Below are positions 25,250 through 38,900 of a stretch of DNA of 64,000 nucleotides, piece by piece (position 1 is the stretch's first letter; the number at the start of each line of letters is the position of its first letter). A model generated the notes under the pieces. The model made no database searches and had not been told where the DNA came from. It saw nothing but the letters and a program-made list of their open reading frames with translations. Source of the DNA: Ascarosepion bandense (Eukaryota > Mollusca > Cephalopoda > Sepiida > Sepiidae); the NCBI GenBank assembly GCA_037127315.1, contig JBBBDQ010001918.1, positions 3,557,501 to 3,621,500 of the forward strand, in the 5' to 3' direction. The position numbers were made by a program, and so were the translations under genes.

Positions 25250-28200
25250 TTTCATTTTGATGTTTGAGTTTTGTTTAACGGCATACCAACCTCAGGGTTA
25301 TTCAATGCCAAAATGGTGGGGTTTATTTTCTTTTTGAGTTTGAGTTTTGTTTAACGGCATATCAACCTCTGTGGGTTATTCAATGCCAAAAATGTGGTGG
25401 GGTTTGTTTTCTTTTTTGAGTTTGAGTTTGGCTTCTTTAACGGCATATCAATCTCTCTTCTGGGTTATTCAATTGCCAAAATGGTGGGGTTTCGTTTTCT
25501 TTTTTGGAGTTTGAGTTTTGTTTAACGGCATATCAACTCCTCTGTGTGTTATTCAATGCCAAAAAGGTGGGGTTTGTTTTCTTTTTGAGTTTGAGTTTTT
25601 GTTTAAATTTGCGGCATATCAACCTCCCCTGTGTTCTTTTTCTAATGCCAAAAATGGTGGGGTTTGTTTTCTTTTTGAGTTTGAGTTTTTTGTTTAACGG
25701 CATATCAACCTCCCTGTGGGTTATTCAATGCCAAAATGGTGGGGTTTGTTTTCTTTTCTTTTTGAGTTTGAGGTTTACTTTAACGGCATATCAATCTCTG
25801 TGGGTTATTCAATGCCAAAATGGTGGGGTTCGTTTTCTTTTTGAGTTTGAGTTTTGTTTAACGGCATATCAAGCTCTGTGTGTTATTCAATGCCAAAAAG
25901 GTGGGGTTTGTTTTCTTTTTGAGTTTGAGTTTTGTTTAACAGCATATCAACCTCTGTGGGTTATTCAATGCCAAAATGGTGAGTTCATTTTTCTTTTGAG
26001 TTTGAGTTTTGTTTAACGGCAGATCAACCTCTGTGGGTTATTCAATGCCAAAAGGTGGGGTTCGTTTTCTTTTGAGTTTGAGTTTTGTTTAACGGCATAT
26101 CAACCTCTGTGTGTTATTTAACGCCAAAAGGTGGGGTTTTGTTTTCTTTTTGAGTTTTTGAGTTTTGTTAAACGGCATATCAACTCTGTGTTATTCAATG
26201 CCAAAAAGGTCGGGTTCGTTTCTTTTTGAGTTTGAGTTTTGTTTAACAGCATATCCAACCTCTGTGGGTTATTCAATGCCAAAAATGGTGGAGTTTGTTT
26301 TCTTTTGAGTTTGAGTTTTGTTTAACGGCATATCAACCTCTGTGGGTTATTCAATGCCAAAAAGGTGGGTTTCGTTTTCTTTTTGAGTTTAAGTTTTGTT
26401 TAACGGCATATCAACCTCTACAGGTTTATTCAATGCCAAAAAGGTGGCGGTTGTTTCTTTTTGAGTTTGAGTTTTGTTTAACGGCATATCAACCTCTGTG
26501 GGTTATTCAATGCCAAAATGGTGGGGTTTGTTTTCTTTTTGAGTTTGAGTTTTGTTTAACGGCATATCAACCTCTGTTGTGTTATTTAACGCCAAAAAGG
26601 TGGGGATTGTTTCTTTTTTGAGTTTGAGTTTTGTTTAACGGCATATCAACCTCTGTGTGTTATTTAATGCCAAAAAGCTGGGGTTCGTTTTCCCGGGTTT
26701 GAGTTTTGTTTAACGGCATATCAACCTCTGTGTGTTATTCGATGCCAAAAGTGGGGTTCGTTTTCTTTTTGAGTTTGAGTTTTGTTTAACGGCATATCCA
26801 CCTCTGTGGGTTTTTCAATACCAAAATGGTGGGGTTTGTTTTCTTTTGAGTTTGAGTTTTTGTTTAACGGCATATCAACCTCTGTGGGTTATTCAATGCC
26901 AAAATGGTGAGTTCGTTTTCTTTTTGAGTTTTGAGTTTTGTTTAACGGCTGTCAACCTCTGTGGGTTATTCAATGCCAAAATGATTTCAAGTTTTGTTTT
27001 CTTTTTGAGTTTGAGTTTTGTTTAATGGCATATCAACCTCTGTGTGTTATTCCATGCCAAAAAAGGTGGGGTTTGTTTTCATTTTGAGTTTGAGTTTTGT
27101 TTAACAGCATATCAACCTCTGTGGGTTATTCAATGCCAAAATGGTGGGGTTTGTTTTCTTTTTGAGTTTGAGTTTTGTTTAACGGCATATCAACCTCTGT
27201 AGATTCATGCCAAAATGGTGGGTTTGTTTTCTTTTTGAGTTTGAGTTTGGTTTAACGACATATCAATCTCTGTGGGTTATTCAATGCCAAAATGGTGGGG
27301 TTCGTTTTCTTTTTGAGTTTGAGTTTTGTTTAACGGCATATCAACCTCTGTGTGTTATTCGTACACTTCAAAAGGTGGGGTTGTTTTCTTTTGAGTTTGA
27401 GTTTTTTGTTTAACGGCATATCAACCTCTGTGGGTTTATTCAATGCCAAAATGGTGGGGTTCGTTTTCTTTTTGAGTTTGAGTTTTGTTTAACGGCAGAT
27501 CAACCTCTGTGGGTTATTCAATGCCAAAAATGTAGGGGTTCGTTTTCTTTTTTGAGTTTTGAGTTTTGTTTAACGGCATATCAACCTCTCTGTGTGTATT
27601 TAACGCCAAAAAAGGTGGGGTTCGTTTTCTTTTTGAGTTTGAGTTTTGTTAAACGGCATATCAACCTCTGTGTGTTATTCAATGCCAAAAATGTCGGGTT
27701 CGTTTTCTTTTTGAGTTTGAGTTTTGTTTAACGGCATATCAACCTCTGTGGGTTATTCAATGCCAAAATGGTGGGGTTTGTTTTCTTTTTGAGTTTGAGT
27801 TTTGTTTAACGGCATATCAACCTCTGTGTGTTATTCAATGCCAAAAAGGTGGGTTTCGTTTTCTTTTTGAGTTTGAGTTTTGTTTAACGGCATATCAACC
27901 TCTGTGGGTTATTCAATGCCAAAAAGGTGGCGGTTGTTTTCTTTTTGAGTTTGAGTTTTGTTTAACGGCATATCAACCTCTGTGGGTTATTCAATGCCAA
28001 AATGGTGTGGTTTGTTTTCTTTTTGAGTTTGAGTTTTGTTTAACGGCATATCAACCTCTGTGTGTTATTTAACGCCAAAAAGGTGGGGTTCGTTTTCTTT
28101 TTGAGTTTGAGTTTTGTTTAACGGCATATCAACCTCTGTGTGTTATTCAATGCCAAAAAGCTGGGGTTCGTTTTCTTTTTGAGTTTGAGTTTTGTTTAAC

Positions 28201-31200
28201 GGCATATCAACCTCTGTGTGTTATTCGATGCCAAAAAGGTGGGGTTCGTTTTCTTTTTGAGTTTGAGTTTTGTTTAACGGCATATCAACCTCTCTGGGTT
28301 ATTCAATGCGAAAATGGAGGGGTTTGTTTTCTTTTTGAGTTTGAGTTTTGTTTAACGGCATATCAACCTCTGTGGGTTATTCAATGCCCAAAAGGTGGGG
28401 TTCGTTTTCTTTTTGAGTTTGAGTTTTGTTTAACGGCATATCAACCTCTGTGTGTTATTCAATGCCAAAAAGGTGGGATTCGTTTTTTTTTGAGTTTGAG
28501 TTTTGTTTAACGGCATATCAACCTCTGTGGGTTATTCAATGCCAAAATGGTGGGGTTTGTTTTCTTTTTGAGTTTGAGTTTTGTTTAACGGCATATCAAC
28601 CTCTCTGGGTTATTCAATGCCAAAATGGTGGGGTTTGTTTTCTTTTTGAGTTTGAGTTTTGTTTAACGGCATATCAACCTCTGTGGGTTATTCAATGCCA
28701 AAAAGGAGGGGTTCGTTTTCTTTTTGAGTTTGAGTTTTGTTTAACGGCATATCAACCTCTGTGTGTTATTCAATGCCAAAAAGGTGGGATTCGTTTTCTT
28801 TTTGAGTTTGAGTTTTGTTTAACGGCATATCAACCTCTGTGGGTTATTCAATGCCAAAATGGTGGGGTTTGTTTTCTTTTTGAGTTTGAGTTTTGTTTAA
28901 CAGCATATCAACCTCTGTGTGTTATTCAATGCCAAAAAGGTGGGGTTCGTTTTCTTTTTGAGTTTGAGTTTTGTTTAACGGCATATCAACTTCTGTGGGT
29001 TATTCAATGCCAAAATGGTGGGGTTTGTTTTCTTTTTGAGTTTGAGTTTTGTTTAACGGCATATCAACCTCTGTGTGTTATTCAATGCCAAAAAGGTGGG
29101 GTTCGTTTTCTTTTTGAGTTTGAGTTTTGTTTAACGGCATATCAACCTCTGTGGGTTATTCAATGCCAAAATGATGGGGTTTGTTTTCTTTTTGAGTTTG
29201 AGTTTTGTTTAACGGCATATCAACCTCATGTGTTATTCAATGCCAAAAACGTGGGGTTCGTTTTCTTTTTGAGTTTGAGTTTTGTTTAACGGCTCATCAA
29301 CCTCTGTGTGTTATTCAATGCCAAAAAGGTGGGGTTCGTTTTCTTTTGAGTTTGAGTTTTGTTTAACGGCATATCAACCTCTGTGGGTTATTCAATGCCA
29401 AAATGGTGGGGTTTGTTTTCTTTTTTGAGTTTTGAGTTTTTGTTTAACGGCATATCAACTTCTGTGTGTTATTCAATGCCAAAAATGTGGGGTTCGTTAT
29501 CTTTTTGAGTTTGAGTTTTGTTTAACGGCATATCAACCTCTGTGTGTTATTCAATGCCAAAAAGGTGGGGTTGTTTTCTTTTGATTTGAGTTTTTGTTTA
29601 ACGGCATAGCAACCTCTGTGGTGTATTCAATGCCAAAATGGTGGGGTTTGTTTTCTTTTTGAGTTTGAGTTTTGTTTTTAACGGCATAGCAACCTCTGTA
29701 GGTTGTTTCAATGCCAAAAAGGTGGGGGTTCGTTTCTTTTCGAGTTTTTTGAGTTTTGTTTAACGGCATATCAACCTCGGTGTGTTATTTAACGCCAAAA
29801 AGGTGGGGATTTCGTTTTCTTTTTGAGTTTGAGTTTTGTTTAACGGCATATCAACCTCTGTGTGTTATTCAATGCCAAAAAGGTCGGGTTCGTTTTCTTT
29901 TTGAGTTTGAGTTTTGTTTAACGGCATATCAACCTCTGTGGGTTATTCAATGCCAAAATGGTGGGAGTTCATTTTTCTTTTTGAGTTTGAGTTTTGTTTA
30001 ACGGCATATCAACCTCTCTGGGTTATTCAATGCGAAAATGGTGGGGTTTGTTTTCTTTTTGAGTTTGAGTTTTGTTTAACGGCATATCAACCTCTGCCGG
30101 GTTATTCAATGCCAAAAAGGAGGGGGGTTCGTTTCTTTTTGAGTTTGGTTTTGTTTAACGACATGTCAACCTCTGTGTGTTATTCAATGCCAAAAAGGTG
30201 GATTCGTTTTCTTTTTTGAGTTTGAGTTTTGTTTAACGGCATATCAACCTCTGTGTGTTATTCAATGCCAAAAAGGTGGGGTTCGTTTTCTTTTTGAGTT
30301 TGAGTTTGTTTAACGGCATATCAACCTCTGTGGGTTATTCAATGCCAAAATAGTGGGGAGTTTGTTTTCTTTTTTGAGTTTGAGTTTTGTTTAACGGCAT
30401 ATCAACCTCTGTGTGTTGTTAATGCCAAAAAGGTGGGGTTCGTTTTTTTTTTGGTTTTGAGTTTTGTTTAACGGCATATCAACCTCGCATGGGTTATTCA
30501 ATGCCAAAATGGTGGGGTTTGTTTTCTTTTTGAGTTTGAGTTTTGTTTAACGGCTTTTCATATCAACCTCTGCATGTGTTATTCAATGCCAAAAGGGTGG
30601 GGTTCGTTTTCTTTTTGAGTTTGAGTTTTGTTTAACGGCATATCAACCTCTGTGGAGTTATTCAATGCCAAAATGATGGAGTTTGTTTTCTTTTTGAGTT
30701 TGAGTTTTTGTTTAACGGCATATCAACCTCTGTGTGTTTTATTCAATGCCAAAAACGTGGGGTTCGTTTTTCTTTTTGAGTTTGAGTTTTGTTTAACAGC
30801 ATATCAACCTCTGTGTTATTCAATGCCAAAAAGGTGGGGTTCGTTTTCTTTTGAGTTTGAGTTTGTTTAACGGCATATCAACCTCATGTGGGTTATTCAA
30901 TGCCAAAATGGTGGAGTTTTTGTTTTCTTTTTGAGTTTGAGTTTTGTTTTTAACGGCATATCAACTTCTGTGTGTTATTCAATGCCAAAAATGTGGGGTT
31001 CGTTATCTTTTTGAGTTTGAGTTTTGTTTAACAGCATATCAACCTCTGTGTTATTCAATGCCAAAAGGTGGGGTTCGTTTTCTTTTTGGGTTGGTTTTTG
31101 TTGTTTAACAGCATAGCAACCTCTCTTGGTGTATTCAATGCCAAAATGGTGGGTTTGTTTTCTTTTTGAGTTTGAGTTTTTGTTTAACGGCATAGCAACC

Positions 31201-34200
31201 TCTGTGGGTTATTCAATGCCAAAAAGGTGGGGTTCGTTTTCTTTTCGAGTTTGAGTTTTGTTTAACGGCATATCAACCTCAGTGTGTTATTTAACGCCAA
31301 AAAGGTGGGGTTCGTTTTCTTTTTTGAGTTTGAGTTTTTGTTTAACGGCATATCCAACCTCTGTGTTATTTCAATGCCAAAAAGGTCGGGTTCGTTTTCT
31401 TTTGGAGTTTGAGTTTTGTTTAACGGCATATCAACCTCTGTGGGTTATTCAATGCCAAAATGGGTAGGAGTTTGTTTTCTTTTTGAGTTTGAGTTTTGTT
31501 TAACGGCATATCAACCTCTCTGGGTTATTCAATGCGAAAATGGTGGGGTTTGTTTCTTTTTTGAGTTTGAGTTTTGTTTAACGGCATATCAACCTCTGTG
31601 GGTTATTCAATGCCAAAAAGGAGGGGTTCGTTTTTTTTCTTTTTGAGTTTGAGTTTTGTTTAACGGCATATCAACCTCTGTGTGTTATTCAATGCCAAAA
31701 AGGTGGGATTCGTTTTCTTTTTGAGTTTGAGTTTTGTTTAACAGCATATCAACCTCTGTGTGTTATTCAATGCCAAAAAGGTGGGGTTCGTTTCTTTTTG
31801 AGTTTTGAGTTTTGTTTAACGGCATATCAACCTCTGTGGGTTATTCAATGCCAAAATGGTGGGGTTTGTTTTCTTTTTGAGTTTGAGTTTTGTTTAACGG
31901 CATATCAACCTCTGTGTGTTATTCAATGCCAAAGAATTGGGGTTCGTTTTCTTTTTGAGTTTGAGTTTTGTTTAACGACATATCAACCTCTGTGGGTTAT
32001 TCAATGCCAAAATGGTGGGGTTTGTTTTCTTTTTGAGTTTGAGTTTTGTTTAACGGCATATCAACCTCTGTGTGTTATTCAATGCCAAAAAGGTGGGGTT
32101 CGTTTTTTCTTTTTGAGTTTGAGTTTTTGTTTAACGGCATATCAACCTCTGTGGGTTATTCAATGCCAAAATGATGGGGTTTGTTTTCTTTTTGAGTTGG
32201 AGTTTGTTTTTAACGGCATATCAACCTCTGTGTGTTATTCAATGCCAAAAACGTGGGGTTCGTTTCTTTTTGAGTTTGAGTTTTGTTTAACGGCATATCA
32301 ACCTCTGTGTGTTATTCAATGCCAAAAAGGTGGGGTTCGTTTTCTTTTGAGTTTGAGTTTTGTTTAACGGCATATCAACCTCTGTGGGTTATTCAATGCC
32401 AAAATGGTGGGGTTTGTTTTTTCTTTTTTGAGTTTGAGTTTTGTTTTAACGGCATATCAACTTCTGTGTGTTATTCAATGCCAAAAATGTGGGGTTCGTT
32501 ATCTTTTTGAGTTTGAGTTTTGTTTAACGGCATATCAACCTCTGTGTGTTATTCAATGCCAAAAAGGTGGGGATCGTTTTCTTTTGAGTTTTGAGTTTTG
32601 TTTAACGGCATAGCAACCTCTGTGGGGTATTCAATGCCAAAATGGTGGGGTTTGTTTTCTTTTCGATTTTGAGTTTTGTTTAACGGCATAGCAACCTCTG
32701 TGGGTTATTCAATGCCAAAAAGGTGGGGTTCGTTTTCTTTTCGAGTTTGAGTTTTGTTTAACGGCATATCAACCTCTGTGTGTTATTTAACGCCAAAAAG
32801 GTGGGGTTCGTTTTCTTTTTGAGTTTGAGTTTTGTTTAACGGCATATCAACCTCTGTGGGTTATTCAATGCCGAAATGGTGGGAGTTTGTTTTCTTTTTG
32901 AGTTTGAGTTTTGTTTAACGCCATATCAACCTCTGTGTGTTATTTAACGCCAAAAGGTGGGGTTCGTTTTCTTTTTGAGTTTGAGTTTTGTTTAACAGCA
33001 TATCAACCTCTGTGTGTTATTCAATGCCAAAAATACAGGGTTCGTTTTCTTTTTGAGTTTGAGCTTTGTTTAACGGCATATCAACCTCTGTGTGTTATTC
33101 GATGCCAAAAGGAATTGGGGTTCGTTTTCTTTTTTGAGTTTGAGTTTTGTTTAACAGCATATCAACCTCTGTGGGTTATTCAATGCCAAAATGGTGAGTT
33201 TGTTTTTCTTTTTGAGTTTGAGTTTTGTTTAACGGCATATCAACCTCCTCTGGGTTATTCAATGCGAAAATGGTGGGGTTTGTTTTCTTTTTGAGTTTTA
33301 GTTTTGTTTAACGGCATATCAACCTCTGTGGGTTATTCAATGCCAAAAGGGTGGGGTTCGTTTCTTTTTTGAGTTTGAGTTTTGTTTAACGGCATATCAA
33401 CCTCTGTGTGTTATTCAATGCCAAAAAAGGTGGGATTCGTTTTTCTTTTTGAGTTGAGTTTTGTTTAACGGCATATCAACCTCTGTAGGTTATTCCAATG
33501 CCAAAAATGGTGAAGGTTTGTTTTTCTTTTTTGAGTTTGAGTTTTGTTTAACGGCATATCCAACCTCTTTCTGGGTTATTCAATGCCGCGAAAATGGTGG
33601 GGGTTTGTTTTCTTTTTGAGTTTGAGTTTTGTTTAACAGCATATCAACCTCCGTGGGTTATTCAATGATACCAAAAGGAGGGTTCGTTTTCTTTTTGAGT
33701 TTGAGTTTTGTTTAACGGCATATCAACCTCTGTGTGTTATTCAGTGCCAAAAGATTGGGATTCGTTTTCTTTTTGAGTTTAGTTTTGTTTAACGACATAT
33801 CAACCTCTGTGTGTTATTCGAAATGCCAAAAAGGTGGGGTTCGTTTTCTTTTTGAGTTTTGAGTTTGTTTGGCATATCAACCTCTGTAGGTTATTCAATG
33901 CCAAAATGGTGGGGTTTGTTTTTCTTTTTGAGTTTGAGTTTTGTTTAACGGCATATCAACCTCTGTGTGTGTCTTCATGCAAAAAGGTGGGGTTCGTTTT
34001 CTTTTTTGAGTTTGAGTTTTGTTTAACAGCATATCAACCTCGTAGATTTATTCAATGCCAAAATGGTGGGGTTTGTTTTCTTTTTGAGTTTGAGTTTTTG
34101 TTTAACGGCATATCAACCTCTGTGTGGTATTCAATGCCAAAAGGTGGGTTCGCGTTTCTTTTGGAGTTTGAGTTTTGTTTAACGGCATATCAACCTCTGT

Positions 34201-35950
34201 GGGTTATTCAATGCCAAAATGATGGGGTTTGTTTCTTTTTTGAGTTTGAATTTTGCTAACGTATATCAACCTCTGTGTGTTATTCAATGCCAAAAACGTG
34301 GGGTTCGTTTTCTTTTTGAGTTTTGAGTTTTTGTTTAACGGCATATCAACCTCTGTGGTATTCAATGCCAAAAAGATGGGGTTCGTTTTCTTTGAGTTTG
34401 AGTTTTGTTTAACGGCATATCAACCTCTGTGGGTTATTCAATGCCAAAATGGTGAGGTTTGTTTATTTTTTGAGTTTGAGTTTTGTTTAACGGCATATCA
34501 ACTTCTGTGTGTTATTCAATGCCAAAAGGTGGGGTTCATTATCTTTTGAGTTTGAGTTTTGTTTAACGTATCAACTGTGTGTTATTCAATACCAAAAAAT
34601 TGGGGTTCGTTTTTTTTTGAGTTTGAGTTTTGTTTAACGGCATATCAACCTCTGTGTATTTATTCAATGCCAAAAAAGGTGGGGGTTCGTTTTCTTTTTG
34701 GGTTTGAGTTTTGTTTAACAGCATAACAACCTCTGTGGGGCGACAATGCCAAAATGGTGGAGTTTGTTTTCTTTTGAGTTTGAGTTTTGTTTAACGGCAT
34801 AGCAACCTCTGTGCATTCAATGCCAAAAAGGTGGGGTTCGTTTTCTTTTGAGTTTGGGTTTTGTTTTTAACGGCATATCAACTTTCTCACTAGGTTCTTT
34901 TCAATGCCAAAATGGTGGGGTTCGTTTTCTTTTGGGTTTGAGTTTTGTTTAACGGCATATCAACCTCTGTGTGTTATTCAATGCCAAAAAGGTGGGGTTC
35001 GTTTTTCTTTTTGAGTTTGAGTTTTGTTTAACGGCATATCAACCTCTGTGTGTTGTTCAATGCCAAAAATGTGGGGTTCGTTTTCTTTTTGAGTTTGAGT
35101 TTTGTTTAACGGCATATCAACCTCTGTGTGTTATTCAATGCCAAAAAGGTGGGTTCGTTTTCTTTTTGAGTTTGAGTTTTTGTTTAGCAGCATATCAACC
35201 TCTGTGTGTTGTTAATGCCAAAAAGGTGGGGTTCGTTTTCTTTTTTGAGTTGAGTTTTGTTTAACGGCATATCAACTTCCTTGTGTTATTAAATGCCAAA
35301 AAGGTGGGGTTCATTTTCTTTTTGAGTTTGAGTTTTGTTTAACGGCATAGCAACCTCTGTGGGGTATTCAATGCCAAAATGTTGGGGTTTGTTTTCTTTT
35401 GAATTTGAGTTTTGTTTTTTAACGGCATAGCAACCTCTGTGGGTTATTCAATACTTAAAGGTGGGAGTTCGTTTTCTTTTTGAGTTTGAGTTTTGTTAAA
35501 GCAGCATATCAACCTCTGTGGTTTATTCAATGCCAAAATGGTGGGGTTCGTTTTCTTTTTGAGTTTGAGTTTTGTTTAACGGCATATCAACCTCTGTGTG
35601 TTATTCAATGCCAAAAAAAGGTGGGGTTCGTTTTCTTTTTGAGTTTTGAGTTTTGTTTAGCAGCATATCAACCTCTGTGTGTTATTCAATGCAAAAGATT
35701 GGGAGTTCGTTTTCTTTTTGAGTTTGAGTTTTTGTTTAACGACATATCAACCTCTGTGTGTATTTATTCAATGCCAAAAAAGGTGGGGTTCGTTTTCTTT
35801 TTGGAGTTTGAGTTTGTTTAACGGCATATCAACCTCTGTGTATTCAATGCCAAAAATTGGGGTTCGTTTTCTTTTTGAGTTTGAGTTTTGTTTAACGGCA
35901 TATCAACCTCTGTGTGTTATTCAATGCCAAAAGGTGGGCGGAGTTTGTTT
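25250..35950 (+). repeat. Indel-rich zone of the satellite array
   Basis: Here many monomers have single-base homopolymer gains or losses and small insertions (for example 25430-25460, 25600-25640, 30548-30560, 34250-34270). Zones on either side keep the 78-bp phase for kilobases. Open frames accordingly drop to mostly below 150 codons. This is either an older, less homogenised part of the array or residual long-read assembly error; sequence alone cannot separate the two. A smaller zone of the same kind lies at about 12.7-15.9 kb. Confidence 0.8.
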
Positions 35951-38900
35951 AACGGCATATCAACCTCTGTGGGGTATTCAATGCCAAAAAAGGTGGGGTT
36001 CGTTTTCTTTTTGAGTTTGAGTTTTGTTTAACAGCATATCAACCTCTGTGTTATTCGATGCCAAAAAGGTGGGGTTCGTTTTCTTTTCGAGTTTGAGTTT
36101 TGTTCAACGGCATATCAACCTCTGTGTGTTATTCAATGCCAAAAAGGTGGGGTTCGTTTTCTTTTTGAGTTTGAGTTTTGTTTAACGGCATATCAACCTC
36201 TGTGGGTTATTCAATGCCAAAAAGGTCGGGTTCGTTTTCTTTTTGAGTTTGAGATTTGTTTAACGGCATATCAACCTCTGTGTGTTATTCAATGCCAAAA
36301 AGGTGGGGTTCGTTTTCTTTTTGAGTTTGAGTTTTGTTTAACGGCATATCAACCTCTGTGGGTTATTCAATGCCAAAATGGTGGGGTTTGTTTTCTTTTT
36401 GAGTTTGAGTTTTGTTTAACGGCATATCAACTTCTGTGTGTTATTCAATGCCAAAAAGGTGGGGTTTGTTTTCGTTTTGAGTTTGAGTTTTGTTTAACGG
36501 CATATCAACCTCTGTGTGTTATTCAATGCCAAAAAGGTGGGGTTCGTTTTCTTTTGAGTTTGAGTTTTGTTTAACGGCATATCAACCTCTGTGGGTTATT
36601 CAATGCCAAAATGGTGGGGTTTGTTTTATTTTTGAGTTTGAGTTTTGTTTAACGGCATATCAACTTCTGTGTGTTATTCAATGCCAAAAAGGTGGGGTTC
36701 GTTATCTTTTTGAGTTTGAGTTTTGTTTAACGGCATATCAACCTCTGTGTGTTATTCAATGCCAAAAAGGTGGGGTTCGTTTTTTTTTTGAGTTTGAATT
36801 TTGTTTAACGGCATATCAACCTCTGTGTGTTATTCAATGCCAAAAAGGTGGGGTTCGTTTTCTTTTTGAGTTTGAGTTTTGTTTAACGGCATAGCAACCT
36901 CTGTGGGGTATTCAATGCCAAAATGGTGGGGTTTGTTTTCTTTTTGAGTTTGAGTTTTGTTTAACGGCATAGCAACCTCTGTGGGTTATTCAATGCCAAA
37001 AAGGTGGGGTTCGTTTTCTTTTTGAGTTTGAGTTTTGTTTAACGGCATATCAACCTCTGTGGTTTATTCAATGCCAAAATGGTGGGGTTCGTTTTCTTTT
37101 TGAGTTTGAGTTTTGTTTAACGGCATATCAACCTCTGTGTGTTATTCAATGCCAAAAAGGTGGGGTTCGTTTTCTTTTTGAGTTTGAGTTTTGTTTAACG
37201 GCATATCAACCTCTGTGTGTTATTCAATGCCAAAAATGTGGGGTTCGTTTTCTTTTTGAGTTTGAGTTTTGTTTAACGGCATATCAACCTCTGTGTGTTA
37301 TTCAATGCCAAAAAGGTGGGGTTCGTTTTCTTTTTGAGTTTGAGTTTTGTTTAACGGCATATCAACCTCTGTGTGTTATTCAATGCCAAAAAGGTGGGGT
37401 TCGTTTTCTTTTTGAGTTTGAGTTTTGTTTAACGGCATATCAACTTCTGTGTGTTATTAAATGCCAAAAAGGTGGGGTTCGTTTTCTTTTTGAGTTTGAG
37501 TTTTGTTTAACGGCATAGCAACCTCTGTGGGGTATTCAATGCCAAAATGGTGGGGTTTGTTTTCTTTTTGAATTTGAGTTTTGTTTAACGGCATAGCAAC
37601 CTCTGTGGGTTATTCAATGCCAAAAAGGTGGGGTTCGTTTTCTTTTTGAGTTTGAGTTTTGTTAAACGGCATATCAACCTCTGTGGTTTATTCAATGCCA
37701 AAATGGTGGGGTTCGTTTTCTTTTTGAGTTTGAGTTTTGTTTAACGGCATATCAACCTCTGTGTGTTATTCAATGCCAAAAAGGTGGGGTTCGTTTTCTT
37801 TTTGAGTTTGAGTTTTGTTTAACGGCATATCAACCTCTGTGTGTTATTCAATGCCAAAAAGGTGGGGTTCGTTTTCTTTTTGAGTTTGAGTTTTGTTTAA
37901 CGACATATCAACCTCTGTGTGTTATTCAATGCCAAAAAGGTGGGGTTCGTTTTCTTTTTGAGTTTGAGTTTTGTTTAACGGCATATCAACCTCTGTGTGT
38001 TATTCAATGCCAAAAAGGTGGGGTTCGTTTTCTTTTTGAGTTTGAGTTTTGTTTAACGGCATATCAACCTCTGTGTGTTATTCAATGCCAAAAAGGTGGG
38101 GTTCGTTTTCTTTTTGAGTTTGAGTTTTGTTTAACGGCATATCAACCTCTGTGGGGTATTCAATGCCAAAAAGGTGGGGTTCGTTTTCTTTTTGAGTTTG
38201 AGTTTTGTTTAACGGCATATCAACCTCTTGTGTTATTCGATGCCAAAAAGGTGGGGTTCGTTTTCTTTTTGAGTTTGAGTTTTGTTCAACGGCATATCAA
38301 CCTCTGTGTGTTATTCAATGCCAAAAAGGTGGGGTTCGTTTTCTTTTTGAGTTTGAGTTTTGTTTAACGGCATATCAACCTCTGTGGGTTATTCAATGCC
38401 AAAAAGGTCGGGTTCGTTTTCTTTTTGAGTTTGAGATTTGTTTAACGGCATATCAACCTCTGTGTGTTATTCAATGCCAAAAAGGTGGGGTTCGTTTTCT
38501 TTTTGAGTTTGAGTTTTGTTTAACGGCATATCAACCTCTGTGGGTTATTCAATCCCAAAATGGTGGGGTTTGTTTTCTTTTTGAGTTTGAGTTTTGTTTA
38601 ACGGCATATCAACTTCTGTGTGTTATTCAATGCCAAAAAGGTGGGGTTTGTTTTCGTTTTGAGTTTGAGTTTTGTTTAACGGCATATCAACCTCTGTGTG
38701 TTATTCAATGCCAAAAAGGTGGGGTTCGTTTTCTTTTTGAGTTTGAGTTTTGTTTAACGGCATATCAACCTCTGTGTGTTATTCAATGCCAAAAAGGTGG
38801 TGTTTGTTTTCGTTTTGAGTTTGAGTTTTGTTTAACGGCATATCAACCTCTGTGTGTTATTCAATGCCAAAAAGGTGGGGTTCGTTTTCTTTTTGAGTTT

